From: Thalassotalea litorea | GTDB taxonomy: Bacteria; Pseudomonadota; Gammaproteobacteria; Enterobacterales; Alteromonadaceae | Direction of reading: 5' to 3' | NCBI RefSeq assembly: GCF_005843925.1 | Contig: NZ_VCBC01000011.1 | Span: 1-64,000, forward strand | DNA length: 64,000 nt | In this document: piece by piece, positions 9,324 to 18,385 of the stretch | Numbering within the stretch: position 1 is the first letter of the stretch | How the letters are laid out: each line of letters opens with the position of its first letter | Notes under the pieces: generated by a model | Databases searched by the model: none | Seen by the model: the letters and a program-made list of their open reading frames with translations, nothing else | What the model was told of the DNA's origin: nothing | Translations under genes and position numbers: made by a program

Positions 9324-9568
9324 GGGTACATTATTTTTGGTAAAACGTAGCGTTACTATGCAATAATTTTAGCGTTATACCAAGTTATATAGCTAGGTGG
9401 TTCACTGTGTATGTGGATGTCGGTCCAGTTATCTAAATAAGTAACTGTATAACTGCGTAAAACGTTAAGTCGAAAGTCTGTTTAGTGGTTTAGACTTTGC
9501 CGCAATATGAAATCCGGCGTATAACAACTTCAGCTTGCACACACTTTTTAAACGTTAAGGGAGTTAAA

Positions 9569-9976
9569 ATGTTTAGTGAAGAATTTTACCCACGCTTTAG
9601 CGATACTGATGCGCTTGGGCACATAAACAACACGTGTATCCCGGTATGGTTTGAGGGCGCGAGAGCGGGCGTTTTTAAATTATTTACGCCAGATTTAGAC
9701 CTGAAAACCTGGCCACTCATTCTGGCTAAAATGGATGTGCATTTTCATGCACAAATCTATTATGGTGAAAAAATTGAAGTGCGTACCTATGTATCGCGAG
9801 TTGGCAATTCCTCTTTCGATGTGTATCAGGAAGTCTGGCAGCAAGGAGAGTGCCGGGCGAGTGGAACCGCAGTGATGGTGAATTTTTGTTATCAGCAACA
9901 AGGCGCAGTGGCGATCACCGATAGCTTAAAAAAGATATTGCTAAGCCATGGACCAACGCCAGACAAGCGCTCTTAG
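9569..9976 (+). CDS. Acyl-CoA thioesterase, 4-hydroxybenzoyl-CoA thioesterase (hot-dog) family
   Basis: The 135-residue hot-dog protein contains the family signature PRFSDTDALGHINNTCIPVWFEGAR near the N terminus, with the catalytic Asp and the conserved HINN. The start at 9569 is preferred because AAGGGAG lies just upstream and the conserved domain begins at once; a longer frame from 9497 adds 24 residues without family similarity. Such proteins hydrolyse short or medium acyl-CoAs; the exact substrate is unknown. The 245 bases upstream hold its promoter region but no other gene. Confidence 0.85.
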   Translation: MFSEEFYPRFSDTDALGHINNTCIPVWFEGARAGVFKLFTPDLDLKTWPLILAKMDVHFHAQIYYGEKIEVRTYVSRVGNSSFDVYQEVWQQGECRASGTAVMVNFCYQQQGAVAITDSLKKILLSHGPTPDKRS

Positions 9977-10059
9977 TGGGAAATGAAAAAACTCCCTTAA
10001 GCAGGTGCTACTGACAAGCCTGACATGTTAAACTAATTTCTTTTTTACGAGGTAGAACG

Positions 10060-11472
10060 TTGCCGTTTTGCCTCTTCAATCAACCAATAGTTAAAAACCC
10101 TTACACCTTTATGAATCAAGACGCCCTGAACCCTATCGAGAAAAAAGCCGCATTATCATTGGCCGGTGTATTTGGCCTGCGGATGATTGGATTGTTTATG
10201 ATCCTGCCAATTTTCGCGGTATACGGTGCCGAACTTGAAGGTTTTAATGGATTGTGGCTTGGGTTGGCCATTGGTGCATACGGGTTTACTCAGGCGTTAT
10301 TACAAATTCCGATGGGAATTTTATCAGACAAGTTTGGGCGTAAACCGATAATTTATGCGGGTCTGGTTATCTTTTGCATTGGTAGTATCGTCGCCGCTAT
10401 GTCGGAATCGGTCTATGGTGTGGTTGCCGGTCGGGCGCTACAGGGGATGGGGGCGATTGCCAGTGCCGTCCTCGCTTTAGCTGCGGATCTATCGCGTGAA
10501 GAACAACGACCGAAGGTTATGGCGACTATCGGCATGTTTATTGGTGTGTCATTCGCGTTAGCTATGGTACTAGGTCCCGTGATTGCTGATAGCTTTGCCC
10601 TTTCAGGCGTATTTTGGGTAACGGCGTTGTTAGCCCTGTGCGGAATACTGGTCATTAAATTTGCGGTTCCCGATGCCATTAATGTGTCACCGAAAGGGGA
10701 TACTGTAGCGGTCCCCGCGAAACTGAAAATGATGTTTGTTAACCCGCAATTGATGCGGCTAAATATCGGTGTCTTTAGTTTACATCTGGCATTAACCGCG
10801 ATGTTTGTAGCCTTGCCTTCGATGTTGGTTGATTTAGGTTTTGCCGCGAATCACCATTGGCAATTGTATTTACCGGCTTTGCTTGTCGCCTTTGTTCTAA
10901 TGGTTCCTTTTATGATCTGGGCGATAAAGAAGAATAAAGAAAAGTTGGTTTTTTGTGCGGCCATCGTGTTGCTTATCAATTGTGCATTGGCTTTGTGGTT
11001 CTATCAGCAAAGCTTTATTGCATTGGTGGTGACTGTGGTGTTGTTTTTTGTGGCATTTAATTATCTTGAAGCGACCATGCCTTCCACACTATCTCGAATT
11101 GCCCCTGCCGGGGACAAAGGCAGTGCCATGGGGATTTTCTCAACCAGTCAATTTTTCGGAGCTTTTGTCGGTGGACTTGCTGGTGGTGTGGTGCAAATGA
11201 ATTACTCCCAATCGGGCGTGTTTTTATTCGCTGCTGCTGCTTTATGTATTTGGCTGGTAATGGCGTTGTCGATGAAAATGCCCGCCAAAGCGAAAAGTGT
11301 TAGCTTTAATATTAATTTTTCTGATGAAGAGCATGCTAAACAAGTCGCGCAAAAAATAATGGGTATGCCTGGTGTTATAGAGTCGACCATTGTGTATTCA
11401 GAATCGGTCGCTTATTTAAAAATCGATGAGAAGCAAGCCGATGTGAGTGCTATCAAGGCCCAGTTTTCTTAA
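10060..11472 (+). CDS. yajR: MFS transporter of the YajR type with C-terminal ferredoxin-like domain
   Basis: The 470-residue inner-membrane carrier has about 12 transmembrane segments and the MFS motif A-like loop GILSDKFGRKPIIYAG after TM2. The C-terminal 60 or so residues (from about 412, SVSFNINFSDEEHAKQVAQ...) form a betaalphabetabetaalphabeta domain, the YAM domain known from E. coli YajR, a proton-driven exporter of unresolved substrate. The TTG at 10060 has a good ribosome binding site (GAGG at 10049-10052). The ATG at 10111 lacks one but matches the length of homologues more closely, so the first 17 residues are uncertain. Confidence 0.85.
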   Translation: MPFCLFNQPIVKNPYTFMNQDALNPIEKKAALSLAGVFGLRMIGLFMILPIFAVYGAELEGFNGLWLGLAIGAYGFTQALLQIPMGILSDKFGRKPIIYAGLVIFCIGSIVAAMSESVYGVVAGRALQGMGAIASAVLALAADLSREEQRPKVMATIGMFIGVSFALAMVLGPVIADSFALSGVFWVTALLALCGILVIKFAVPDAINVSPKGDTVAVPAKLKMMFVNPQLMRLNIGVFSLHLALTAMFVALPSMLVDLGFAANHHWQLYLPALLVAFVLMVPFMIWAIKKNKEKLVFCAAIVLLINCALALWFYQQSFIALVVTVVLFFVAFNYLEATMPSTLSRIAPAGDKGSAMGIFSTSQFFGAFVGGLAGGVVQMNYSQSGVFLFAAAALCIWLVMALSMKMPAKAKSVSFNINFSDEEHAKQVAQKIMGMPGVIESTIVYSESVAYLKIDEKQADVSAIKAQFS

Positions 11473-11519
11473 TGGTGCTCAGTCAAGAAAGTGCTTACTG
11501 AAGACGGTGATTAATTACT

Positions 11520-11981
11520 TCATTCAACCTTGGTAATTTCTCTAGGGTTTAACTGATTTGGAAATTTCAATTCATCACCAGCCACCAAGCCTTGAATTTC
11601 ACTACCGATTGGACTGTCGGGACTAATCGCGATAACCCCTCCATCCTGTAACACTTCGCCACTGCTAAAAGGGCAAAGAAAATATTTCACATCGAGCTGC
11701 GCAAAAGTAATCAGCGCTCCGGCAGAAATTTCATCGTCATCGGTAAAGTTGCGAGGCGAAAAATTCCGCAGGCCCATTAATTTACCTTTCAAATCGGCCA
11801 ACCTTTTCGATTGACCCAGCGCTAAATAAGACGCTTCAAGACCCAGGGTATCATATTGAGTTTCGGGGACGCTTTGCTCATCCGTTGCCGCCGCATGGGC
11901 TGCAAGCATTGCATCTTCTGTTGCCTGAAGTTTTGCTTCCAGGGTCGATATCAATTGATTGACGAGTACTGACTTGTTCAC
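11520..11981 (-). CDS. GreA/GreB-like transcription factor
   Basis: The 153-residue protein has the layout of Gre factors: an N-terminal helical hairpin (about residues 1-75, with acidic residues near the predicted tip around D34, E35 and E40) and a C-terminal FKBP-like domain with ISPDSPIGSEIQGLVAGDELKFP, close to the SPIGxxLxGxxxGD signature of the family. Gre factors enter the RNA polymerase secondary channel and stimulate cleavage of backtracked RNA. It is too divergent to be GreA or GreB proper, so it may be a Gre paralogue with a modified role. It is convergent with yajR and divergent from yadG. Confidence 0.65.
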   Translation of the reverse strand: MNKSVLVNQLISTLEAKLQATEDAMLAAHAAATDEQSVPETQYDTLGLEASYLALGQSKRLADLKGKLMGLRNFSPRNFTDDDEISAGALITFAQLDVKYFLCPFSSGEVLQDGGVIAISPDSPIGSEIQGLVAGDELKFPNQLNPREITKVE

Positions 11982-12164
11982 TGAGCTATTTTTTCAAGGG
12001 GTGGAAGTAAGGATTGTTAAATTTTACAGGAAATCGCTGATTTATGTTGGTAAAATGCTAACCCTTTGAGCGTAAGGTAATTTTGAAACCCGCTTTCAAC
12101 TATCCTTATTAGACTCGCCATTCAATGATTAATGTCATCCCAACTTGGGTATGAGGAAATGCAG

Positions 12165-13091
12165 ATGCAGGCAGCCTTGGAAATTTCAGGCTTAAAGAAA
12201 ACCTACAAAGGTGGTTTTCAGGCACTTAAAGGTATTGATTTACAGGTTACGCAAGGAGATTTTTTCGCTTTGCTTGGTCCAAATGGTGCTGGAAAATCAA
12301 CAACCATTGGGGTCATTACTTCGCTGGTCAATAAAACCGAAGGCAAGGTGTGTGTTTTTGGTCATGATATTGACTCTGAGCTGGATAAAGCGAAAAGTTT
12401 TTTAGGTTTAGTCCCTCAGGAATTTAACTTTAATCAGTTTGAAGCGCCGATGAAAATTCTGGTAAATCAGGCAGGTTACTATGGCGTCGATCGTAAAGTT
12501 GCCAAGCAACGAGCCGAAAAATACCTTAAGCAACTCGACTTATGGGATAAGCACGATCAACCTTCGCGTAATTTGTCCGGTGGTATGAAACGTCGGTTGA
12601 TGATTGCCCGGGCTTTGATGCACGAACCCAAAGTGTTGATATTGGATGAGCCAACGGCTGGCGTAGACATTGAATTGCGCCGTCATATGTGGGATTACCT
12701 GCGCGAATTAAATAGCCAGGGGATCACCATCATTTTAACAACCCATTACCTTGAAGAAGCGGAAATGTTGTGTCGCAATATCGCCATTATTGATAAAGGC
12801 ACGATTGTCGAAAACACCGATATGAAAACTCTGCTCTCTCAGTTGCATATCGAAACATTTGTTCTCGATTTAAAACCTGGCGCAGCCCAGCCACAGTTGC
12901 AAGATGTCGACCATCGTTTACTTGACGACCACACCTTGGAAGTCGATATTGCTAAATCACAAAGCGTGAATGCCGTATTTACGCAATTAACTGAGCAAGG
13001 AATCGAAGTGCAAAGTATGCGAAATAAAGCCAATCGTCTGGAAGAATTGTTTGTTACTTTAGTGGCAAATAATGATAAGGGAGCTCAATAA
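12165..13091 (+). CDS. yadG: ABC transporter ATP-binding protein, YadG type
   Basis: The cytoplasmic ATPase subunit has 308 residues from this start. Walker A is GPNGAGKST, the signature is LSGGMKRR, Walker B is VLILDEPTAGVD, and the H-loop is TTHYLEEAE. The start at 12165 is chosen because GAGG at 12153-12156 lies 8 bases upstream and the product then aligns end-to-end with E. coli YadG; an upstream ATG at 12132 adds 11 non-conserved residues. It pairs with the YadH permease gene, which starts right after it. The substrate of YadGH is not established. Confidence 0.93.
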   Translation: MQAALEISGLKKTYKGGFQALKGIDLQVTQGDFFALLGPNGAGKSTTIGVITSLVNKTEGKVCVFGHDIDSELDKAKSFLGLVPQEFNFNQFEAPMKILVNQAGYYGVDRKVAKQRAEKYLKQLDLWDKHDQPSRNLSGGMKRRLMIARALMHEPKVLILDEPTAGVDIELRRHMWDYLRELNSQGITIILTTHYLEEAEMLCRNIAIIDKGTIVENTDMKTLLSQLHIETFVLDLKPGAAQPQLQDVDHRLLDDHTLEVDIAKSQSVNAVFTQLTEQGIEVQSMRNKANRLEELFVTLVANNDKGAQ

Positions 13092-13092
13092 T

Positions 13093-13866
13093 ATGTCCTT
13101 TACCACGACACGCATTGCACTTAGCAGTATTCTTCACAAAGAAGTTAACCGATTTATGCGGATTTGGGTGCAAACCCTAGTGCCGCCAGCGATCACCATT
13201 AGTTTATATTTTGTTATTTTCGGCTCTCTGATTGGCAAGCGCATAGGTGAAATGGGCGGGTTTGATTACATGTCATTTATTGTGCCGGGTTTGATTATGA
13301 TGTCAGTCATCACCAATTCCTATTCGAATGTCGCTTCATCTTTTTTCAGTGCCAAATGGCAACGTAACGTTGAAGAAATGCTCGTCGCTCCTGTACCGAA
13401 CTGGGTCATTGTTGCAGGGTACGTTGGTGGCGGTATGGCTCGCGGTATTTTGGTTGGGCTAATCGTGACGATTGTTGCGCTGTTTTTTGTGGATATCCAG
13501 ATTCATAATATCTGGGTTATTATTGCAACAGTGATGCTCACCTCGGCAGTATTTGCGTTAGGCGGTTTGATTAACGCCGTATTTGCGGGCAGTTTCGACG
13601 ATATCTCAATTATTCCGACATTCGTACTTACCCCATTAACCTATCTAGGTGGTGTATTTTATTCGATCTCCTTGTTACCTGAATTTTGGCAGGGAGTGTC
13701 TAAAATTAATCCTATTGTCTACATGGTTAATGCATTCCGATACGGGTTTTTAGGCATCAGTGACGTGAGTCTGGCCGTGGCTTTTAGTGTCATCGGTGTC
13801 TTTATAGTCACCTTATTTGCGATTGCCATGTATCTTATTTCTCGAGGCATAGGTCTAAGAAGTTAA
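13093..13866 (+). CDS. yadH: ABC transporter permease, YadH type
   Basis: The 257-residue ABC-2 type permease has six predicted membrane segments. Strong identity to E. coli YadH is visible in NRFMRIWVQTLVPPAIT, FIVPGLIMMSVITNSY, EEMLVAPVPNWVI and VLTPLTYLGGVFYS. ATG 13093 follows the yadG stop by one base and has AGGGAG upstream; an in-frame start at 13072 inside yadG is less likely. Two YadG ATPases and two YadH permeases would form an exporter. Its stop codon overlaps the start of the methyltransferase gene by one base, pointing to translational coupling. Confidence 0.93.
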   Translation: MSFTTTRIALSSILHKEVNRFMRIWVQTLVPPAITISLYFVIFGSLIGKRIGEMGGFDYMSFIVPGLIMMSVITNSYSNVASSFFSAKWQRNVEEMLVAPVPNWVIVAGYVGGGMARGILVGLIVTIVALFFVDIQIHNIWVIIATVMLTSAVFALGGLINAVFAGSFDDISIIPTFVLTPLTYLGGVFYSISLLPEFWQGVSKINPIVYMVNAFRYGFLGISDVSLAVAFSVIGVFIVTLFAIAMYLISRGIGLRS

Positions 13867-14528
13867 TGAGTTATGGTGATTCAAAAGCGATCGTAACCAA
13901 TCAAAATGGGTTAAATGAACATCTAGACGATGTGGTTAAAAAGCATTTATCCCATGAATTTTTAAAACCCATTTCGGTTCATACACTGGAAGCGTTTAAT
14001 CAGGTTAATGAAAAGGTCGTAGACTTTTCCGGTAAAATTATTTTAGATTCCTGTTGTGGGGTGGGCCAAAGCACTCGCATTTTGGCGCGTCGCAATCCTG
14101 ATGCCTTGGTGATCGGAGTCGATAAATCCCTGCATCGCATTCAGCGTAACGTTCAGGATGCGGATGAACCGGAAAATTTTGCATTGGTGCGAGCTGATTT
14201 AAACGATTTTTATCGTCTGGTAGTGCAAAATCAGTGGCCGGTAGCGCAGCATTTTTTGCTCTATCCCAACCCCTGGCCAAAAGCAAAACATTTGCAACGA
14301 CGCTGGCATGGAAGTTCGGTATTCCCCTATATTCTCCAAATTGGCAAGTCGTTAACATTACGCTCTAACTGGCAGCTTTATTTGCAAGAGTTTCAAAGAG
14401 CCGCGACCTTGGCTGGAAAAACGGGCTCGATCACTGAAGTTGCTGACACTGAAGCGTTAACGCCATTTGAAGCCAAATATCAGGCAAGTGGGCAGCGTTG
14501 CTGGCAACTAAAATTCGAGCAACTGTAA
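13866..14528 (+). CDS. TrmB-like SAM-dependent methyltransferase
   Basis: The 220-residue class I methyltransferase has an SAM site ILDSCCGVGQSTRILA followed by the acidic GVDKS strand end. The motif YPNPWPKAKHLQRRWHG (from about residue 133) is the equivalent of the PDPWPKKRHxKRR block of tRNA (guanine-N7)-methyltransferase TrmB. It differs from classical TrmB in having Asn for the first Asp of that block and an unusual N terminus. It may be a TrmB paralogue acting on tRNA or another substrate. The start codon overlaps the yadH stop by one base (TAATG). Confidence 0.7.
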   Translation: MSYGDSKAIVTNQNGLNEHLDDVVKKHLSHEFLKPISVHTLEAFNQVNEKVVDFSGKIILDSCCGVGQSTRILARRNPDALVIGVDKSLHRIQRNVQDADEPENFALVRADLNDFYRLVVQNQWPVAQHFLLYPNPWPKAKHLQRRWHGSSVFPYILQIGKSLTLRSNWQLYLQEFQRAATLAGKTGSITEVADTEALTPFEAKYQASGQRCWQLKFEQL

Positions 14529-14572
14529 TTGCTGGTGATCCTTTGGGTCAGTAATCTGTGAGTAATTGAAAT

Positions 14573-16207
14573 ATGGCGAATGACAAGCGTTATGCACAAG
14601 CAGATAACGACGCTTTGCTGCGGATATTTACGATTCCGGAGGCACCGAGTTCAACATTAAGTAAAATTGAAGCGGAAATCTCGAAAAATCTTAATGGTTT
14701 TTTGAGTAACCACATCGTTGCCACCGATAAACCGTTATCGGAAATAGAAAAAGATTTTGCCAGTTCTGCGTTACCGGAACGTCCTGAATATGTCTCTGCC
14801 CATACCAGCCAACTGCTTGATACCTTAATTGCTCAATCCGTGCATACCTCGGCTCCTGGCTTTATCGGCCATATGACCTCAGCGCTGCCTTATTTTCTGC
14901 TGCCATTATCAAAGTTAATGGTGGGACTTAATCAGAACCTGGTGAAAATTGAAACCTCGAAAGCCTTTACGCCGATGGAACGACAGGTTATCGGAATGAT
15001 GCACCGCTTGGTTTACGGTAATGACGATGAGTTTTATCATCACTGGATGCATTTTGCGGACTCTTCGCTAGGGGCTTTTTGTTCTGGCGGTACGGTTGCC
15101 AATATTACGGCGCTGTGGGTCGCTCGCAATCGTTTGCTAGCGGCAAAGCCCGGCTACAAGGGCGTATCCGAAGAAGGTTTAGCGAAAGGCTTGAAGACCT
15201 ATGGTTATGAAGATTTAGCGATTCTGGTTTCCGAACGCGGTCATTATTCATTGAAAAAAGCCGCGAACATTCTTGGCCTTGGTCATAGCAGTATCATTGC
15301 GATACCGACGGATACTGAGCATCGTATCGATTGCCAGCGATTAAGAGAAAAGTGTGCCGAGCTTGAAGAAAACAATATCAAAGTGATGGCGATTGTCGGC
15401 ATTGCCGGTACCACGGAAACCGGCAGCTTGGATCCATTAACGCAATTGGCTGAAATCGCTCTGCAATATCAGGCGCATTTTCATGTGGACGCTGCCTGGG
15501 GTGGAGCGACGCTGTTTTCCAATAAATACCGTTCGCGGCTTCAAGGAATTGAACTGGCAGATTCCGTAACAATTGATGCCCACAAGCAAATGTATGTTCC
15601 AATGGGCGCAGGCCTGGTGTTGTTTAAAAACCCAAAAGTGGTTGCTGCGATAGCGCATCATGCAGAATACATATTACGCAAAGGCTCCAAAGATTTAGGG
15701 AGTCATACACTGGAAGGATCGCGCCCGGGAATGGCGATGTTACTGTATGCCAGTTTGCATATCATTTCCCGCCCTGGATACGAGTTATTAATCAATCAAG
15801 GCATTGAAAAAGCTAAGTATTTTGCAAGTTTAATTGAAAGGAACGATGATTTTCAACTGGTGAGTAAGCCTGAGCTGTGTTTATTGACTTATCGCTACGT
15901 GCCCAAAGCGACTCAGCTGTATTTACAACAATGCACTACGTCACAAGCGGTAAAAGTAAATGAGATACTGGATCGACTAACGGTCGTGATGCAGAAAATG
16001 CAGCGCGAAGCGGGTAAGTCTTTTGTGTCACGCACGAGAATTCCTCGGCAAGGGCAGAGCAGTGCGGCGATTAGCGTGTTTCGAGTGGTGCTGGCAAATC
16101 CGTTGACAACGAATGATATTTTACAGCAGGTATTGGTTGAGCAGGAAGAAATCGCAAACGAGCAAACAGACTTGCTTGCTCAATTACAAATTTTGATAAC
16201 AGATTAA
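14573..16207 (+). CDS. panP: PLP-dependent aspartate 1-decarboxylase (PanP)
   Basis: It belongs to the group II PLP decarboxylase family (glutamate decarboxylase-like), 544 residues. The PLP Lys is K338 in TIDAHKQMYVPMGAG, with the upstream HVDAAWGGA block. Length and sequence match the PanP group known from Vibrio, Shewanella and Alteromonas, which makes beta-alanine from aspartate and replaces the pyruvoyl enzyme PanD. The context supports this: the gene converges on panC-panB, sharing its last bases with panC (overlap 16204-16207), and there is no panD in the window. A cysteine-sulfinate or glutamate decarboxylase is the alternative from sequence alone. Confidence 0.88.
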   Translation: MANDKRYAQADNDALLRIFTIPEAPSSTLSKIEAEISKNLNGFLSNHIVATDKPLSEIEKDFASSALPERPEYVSAHTSQLLDTLIAQSVHTSAPGFIGHMTSALPYFLLPLSKLMVGLNQNLVKIETSKAFTPMERQVIGMMHRLVYGNDDEFYHHWMHFADSSLGAFCSGGTVANITALWVARNRLLAAKPGYKGVSEEGLAKGLKTYGYEDLAILVSERGHYSLKKAANILGLGHSSIIAIPTDTEHRIDCQRLREKCAELEENNIKVMAIVGIAGTTETGSLDPLTQLAEIALQYQAHFHVDAAWGGATLFSNKYRSRLQGIELADSVTIDAHKQMYVPMGAGLVLFKNPKVVAAIAHHAEYILRKGSKDLGSHTLEGSRPGMAMLLYASLHIISRPGYELLINQGIEKAKYFASLIERNDDFQLVSKPELCLLTYRYVPKATQLYLQQCTTSQAVKVNEILDRLTVVMQKMQREAGKSFVSRTRIPRQGQSSAAISVFRVVLANPLTTNDILQQVLVEQEEIANEQTDLLAQLQILITD

Positions 16208-17046
16208 TCTATCTGGATATTGTCAATTAGTCTGGCTTTGCCGCAATGGGCTGCGGCCAGAACAACCAATGAGGTATCTTCTGGGCTTGCCGGCTCCAGA
16301 GTTTGGGCGTTACAGATATCGATATAATCGGTACGCATGCCAGTGGCATCGATTTTTGAGCGGGCGATCATTTCAATATGTTCAAAGTCCCGGCTCTCGG
16401 AAAGTCTAAGCCTGACCCACTGTAAAATCTGATACAAATTTGTGGCTTGTTGTTTTTCCGTATCGTTCAGGTAGGAGTTTCTTGAACTCATCGCCAAACC
16501 AGTTGCTTCGCGTTTTGTTGCAACAGGCACAATTTTTATCGGCATTGATAAATCTTCAACCATGGTTTGGATCATCTGTACTTGCTGATAATCTTTTAAG
16601 CCAAAACAGGCAATATCCGGTTGGACTAAATTGAATAACTTGCAGACAATGGTTGTTACACCGCGAAAATGCCCTTTACGACTCTCGCCACAATAACTGC
16701 CGGACAAACCTGGGACTTCTACAAACGTTTGTTTATCCAGACCCTTTGGGTAGATGATTTCTGGGGTCGGTGTGAACAGTACTTCGACACCTGCAGCTAT
16801 GAGTTTGGCTTTATCCTGTTCAAGCGTGCGAGGATAATTATCGATATCTTCGTTAACACCAAATTGCATCGGATTGATGAAAATGCTGGCGATAACAATA
16901 TCGGCATGTTGCTTTGCAGCATCGACCAGAGACAAATGCCCCTGATGTAAATTACCCATGGTTGGGACAAACCCAATGGTTAAGCCTTTATCTCGAAAGG
17001 ACTTTAATACCGAGCGAAGCTCTGCAATTGATTTTACGGTTTTCAT
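16204..17046 (-). CDS. panC: Pantothenate synthetase
   Basis: PanC joins pantoate and beta-alanine with ATP to give pantothenate. The 280-residue protein has the HIGH-type nucleotide site in VPTMGNLHQGHLSLV, the FINPMQFG motif, CFGLKDYQQ, and the KMSKS-like AMSSRNSYL. It starts 2 bases after the panB stop, so the two are translated as a unit. Its 3' end overlaps the end of panP, which supplies its beta-alanine. Confidence 0.97.
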   Translation of the reverse strand: MKTVKSIAELRSVLKSFRDKGLTIGFVPTMGNLHQGHLSLVDAAKQHADIVIASIFINPMQFGVNEDIDNYPRTLEQDKAKLIAAGVEVLFTPTPEIIYPKGLDKQTFVEVPGLSGSYCGESRKGHFRGVTTIVCKLFNLVQPDIACFGLKDYQQVQMIQTMVEDLSMPIKIVPVATKREATGLAMSSRNSYLNDTEKQQATNLYQILQWVRLRLSESRDFEHIEMIARSKIDATGMRTDYIDICNAQTLEPASPEDTSLVVLAAAHCGKARLIDNIQID

Positions 17047-17048
17047 GA

Positions 17049-17843
17049 CTACTTAAAGCTATGCTCTTCGCTTGGAAAACGTCCTTGTGTTACTTCATCG
17101 ATATAAAGAGCAATTGCGTCACTGATATTGCCCGTTTCTGCTAAGAAATTTCGTGAGAATTTTGGAATTTTACTAAATGAAATACCGATTGCATCGTGCA
17201 TCACCAGGATTTGACCATCGGTATGCTTACCTGCACCAATACCAATTACAGGTATGGTTAACGCTTCACTAATTTTCTTGGCAAGATCTGCTGGAATGCA
17301 TTCTAACACTAATAGCTGTATACCCGCTTCTTCAAGCTTTAATGCTTGCTCCAGGATTTGTTTCGCCTGCTCGGAATCGCGCCCCTGAACTTTAAAACCA
17401 CCGAATACATTCACAGCTTGCGGGGTGAGTCCAAGATGGCCACAAACAGGGACACTTCGCTCAACCAAACCTGAAATCGTATCCAATAACCACTCGCCGC
17501 CTTCAACCTTAACCATGTTCGCCCCGGCTTGCATTAACTTAGCAGCATTTCCATAGGCTTGTTCTGGCGTTGCATAGGTCATAAAAGGCATGTCGCCGAT
17601 AATTAGCGCTTTTGATGCGCCATTACGGACACATTTGGTGTGATACTCAACATCTTCAATGCTGACAGGTAAAGTGTCACTGGTGCCTTGCAGTACCATT
17701 CCTAGTGAATCGCCGATCAACATGACGTGCATACCGGCTTCATCGAATAATCGGGAAAAGCTGGCGTCATATGCCGTTATCGCGGAAATTTTTTCGCCTG
17801 CAGACTTCATAGCCTGCAATTTACTGATGGTGATTCTACTCAT
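17049..17843 (-). CDS. panB: 3-methyl-2-oxobutanoate hydroxymethyltransferase
   Basis: PanB makes ketopantoate from 2-oxoisovalerate and methylene-tetrahydrofolate. The 264-residue TIM-barrel protein has the [14 protein letters not shown] start, the metal Asp in [19 protein letters not shown], and [14 protein letters not shown] near the end. The order folK-panB-panC puts it 48 bases downstream of folK, a folate gene, which fits its need for a folate cosubstrate. Confidence 0.97.
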   Translation of the reverse strand: MSRITISKLQAMKSAGEKISAITAYDASFSRLFDEAGMHVMLIGDSLGMVLQGTSDTLPVSIEDVEYHTKCVRNGASKALIIGDMPFMTYATPEQAYGNAAKLMQAGANMVKVEGGEWLLDTISGLVERSVPVCGHLGLTPQAVNVFGGFKVQGRDSEQAKQILEQALKLEEAGIQLLVLECIPADLAKKISEALTIPVIGIGAGKHTDGQILVMHDAIGISFSKIPKFSRNFLAETGNISDAIALYIDEVTQGRFPSEEHSFK

Positions 17844-17891
17844 AAATACATACTTTTTCAGTGATTCGTGTACCTTGGCACAGAAACAATT

Positions 17892-18383
17892 TTAGCGCAA
17901 ATTCCCCTGAACTTTTATTCCGTTAGGGGCGACGGATGTTAATAATTCCGTCAATTTCTCGCCTTCTGGCAATATGAGGTCTTCGGCTATCTCAGCTAAG
18001 GGATAGAGAACGAACTCTCTTTCTTTCATTCCATAATGCGGAATTTCAAGGCGCGGTAGATTAATTGTCTGTTGACCAAAAAGCAAGATGTCTATATCTA
18101 AAACTCTCGCTCCCCAGCGTTCATTTTTACGTACTCTTCCCGAATCCAGTTCAATCTGCTGGGTGACATCAAGCAGTGCGATGGGCGCGAGTTCAGTCTC
18201 AATGCTGATCACCGCATTTAAATAGTCCGGTTGATCCTGTGGTCCCATCGGGCGACTCTGATAGATACTCGATAATGACACTATCGAAATATCAGAGTGT
18301 GCCGATAACTGTTGCACCGCCCAGCGTAATTGTTGATCCGGTTGTTCGAGATTACTCCCTAAGCCCAGATAAACACGAGTCAT
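17892..18383 (-). CDS. folK: 2-amino-4-hydroxy-6-hydroxymethyldihydropteridine pyrophosphokinase
   Basis: HPPK transfers pyrophosphate from ATP to 6-hydroxymethyl-dihydropterin in folate synthesis. At 163 residues it has the expected GLGSNLEQPDQQL start, the RPMGPQDQPDYLNAV substrate loop, and the signature RWGARVLDIDILLFG with the two metal-binding Asp residues. It begins 2 bases after the pcnB stop, as in many gammaproteobacteria. Confidence 0.96.
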   Translation of the reverse strand: MTRVYLGLGSNLEQPDQQLRWAVQQLSAHSDISIVSLSSIYQSRPMGPQDQPDYLNAVISIETELAPIALLDVTQQIELDSGRVRKNERWGARVLDIDILLFGQQTINLPRLEIPHYGMKEREFVLYPLAEIAEDLILPEGEKLTELLTSVAPNGIKVQGNLR

Positions 18384-18385
18384 CG

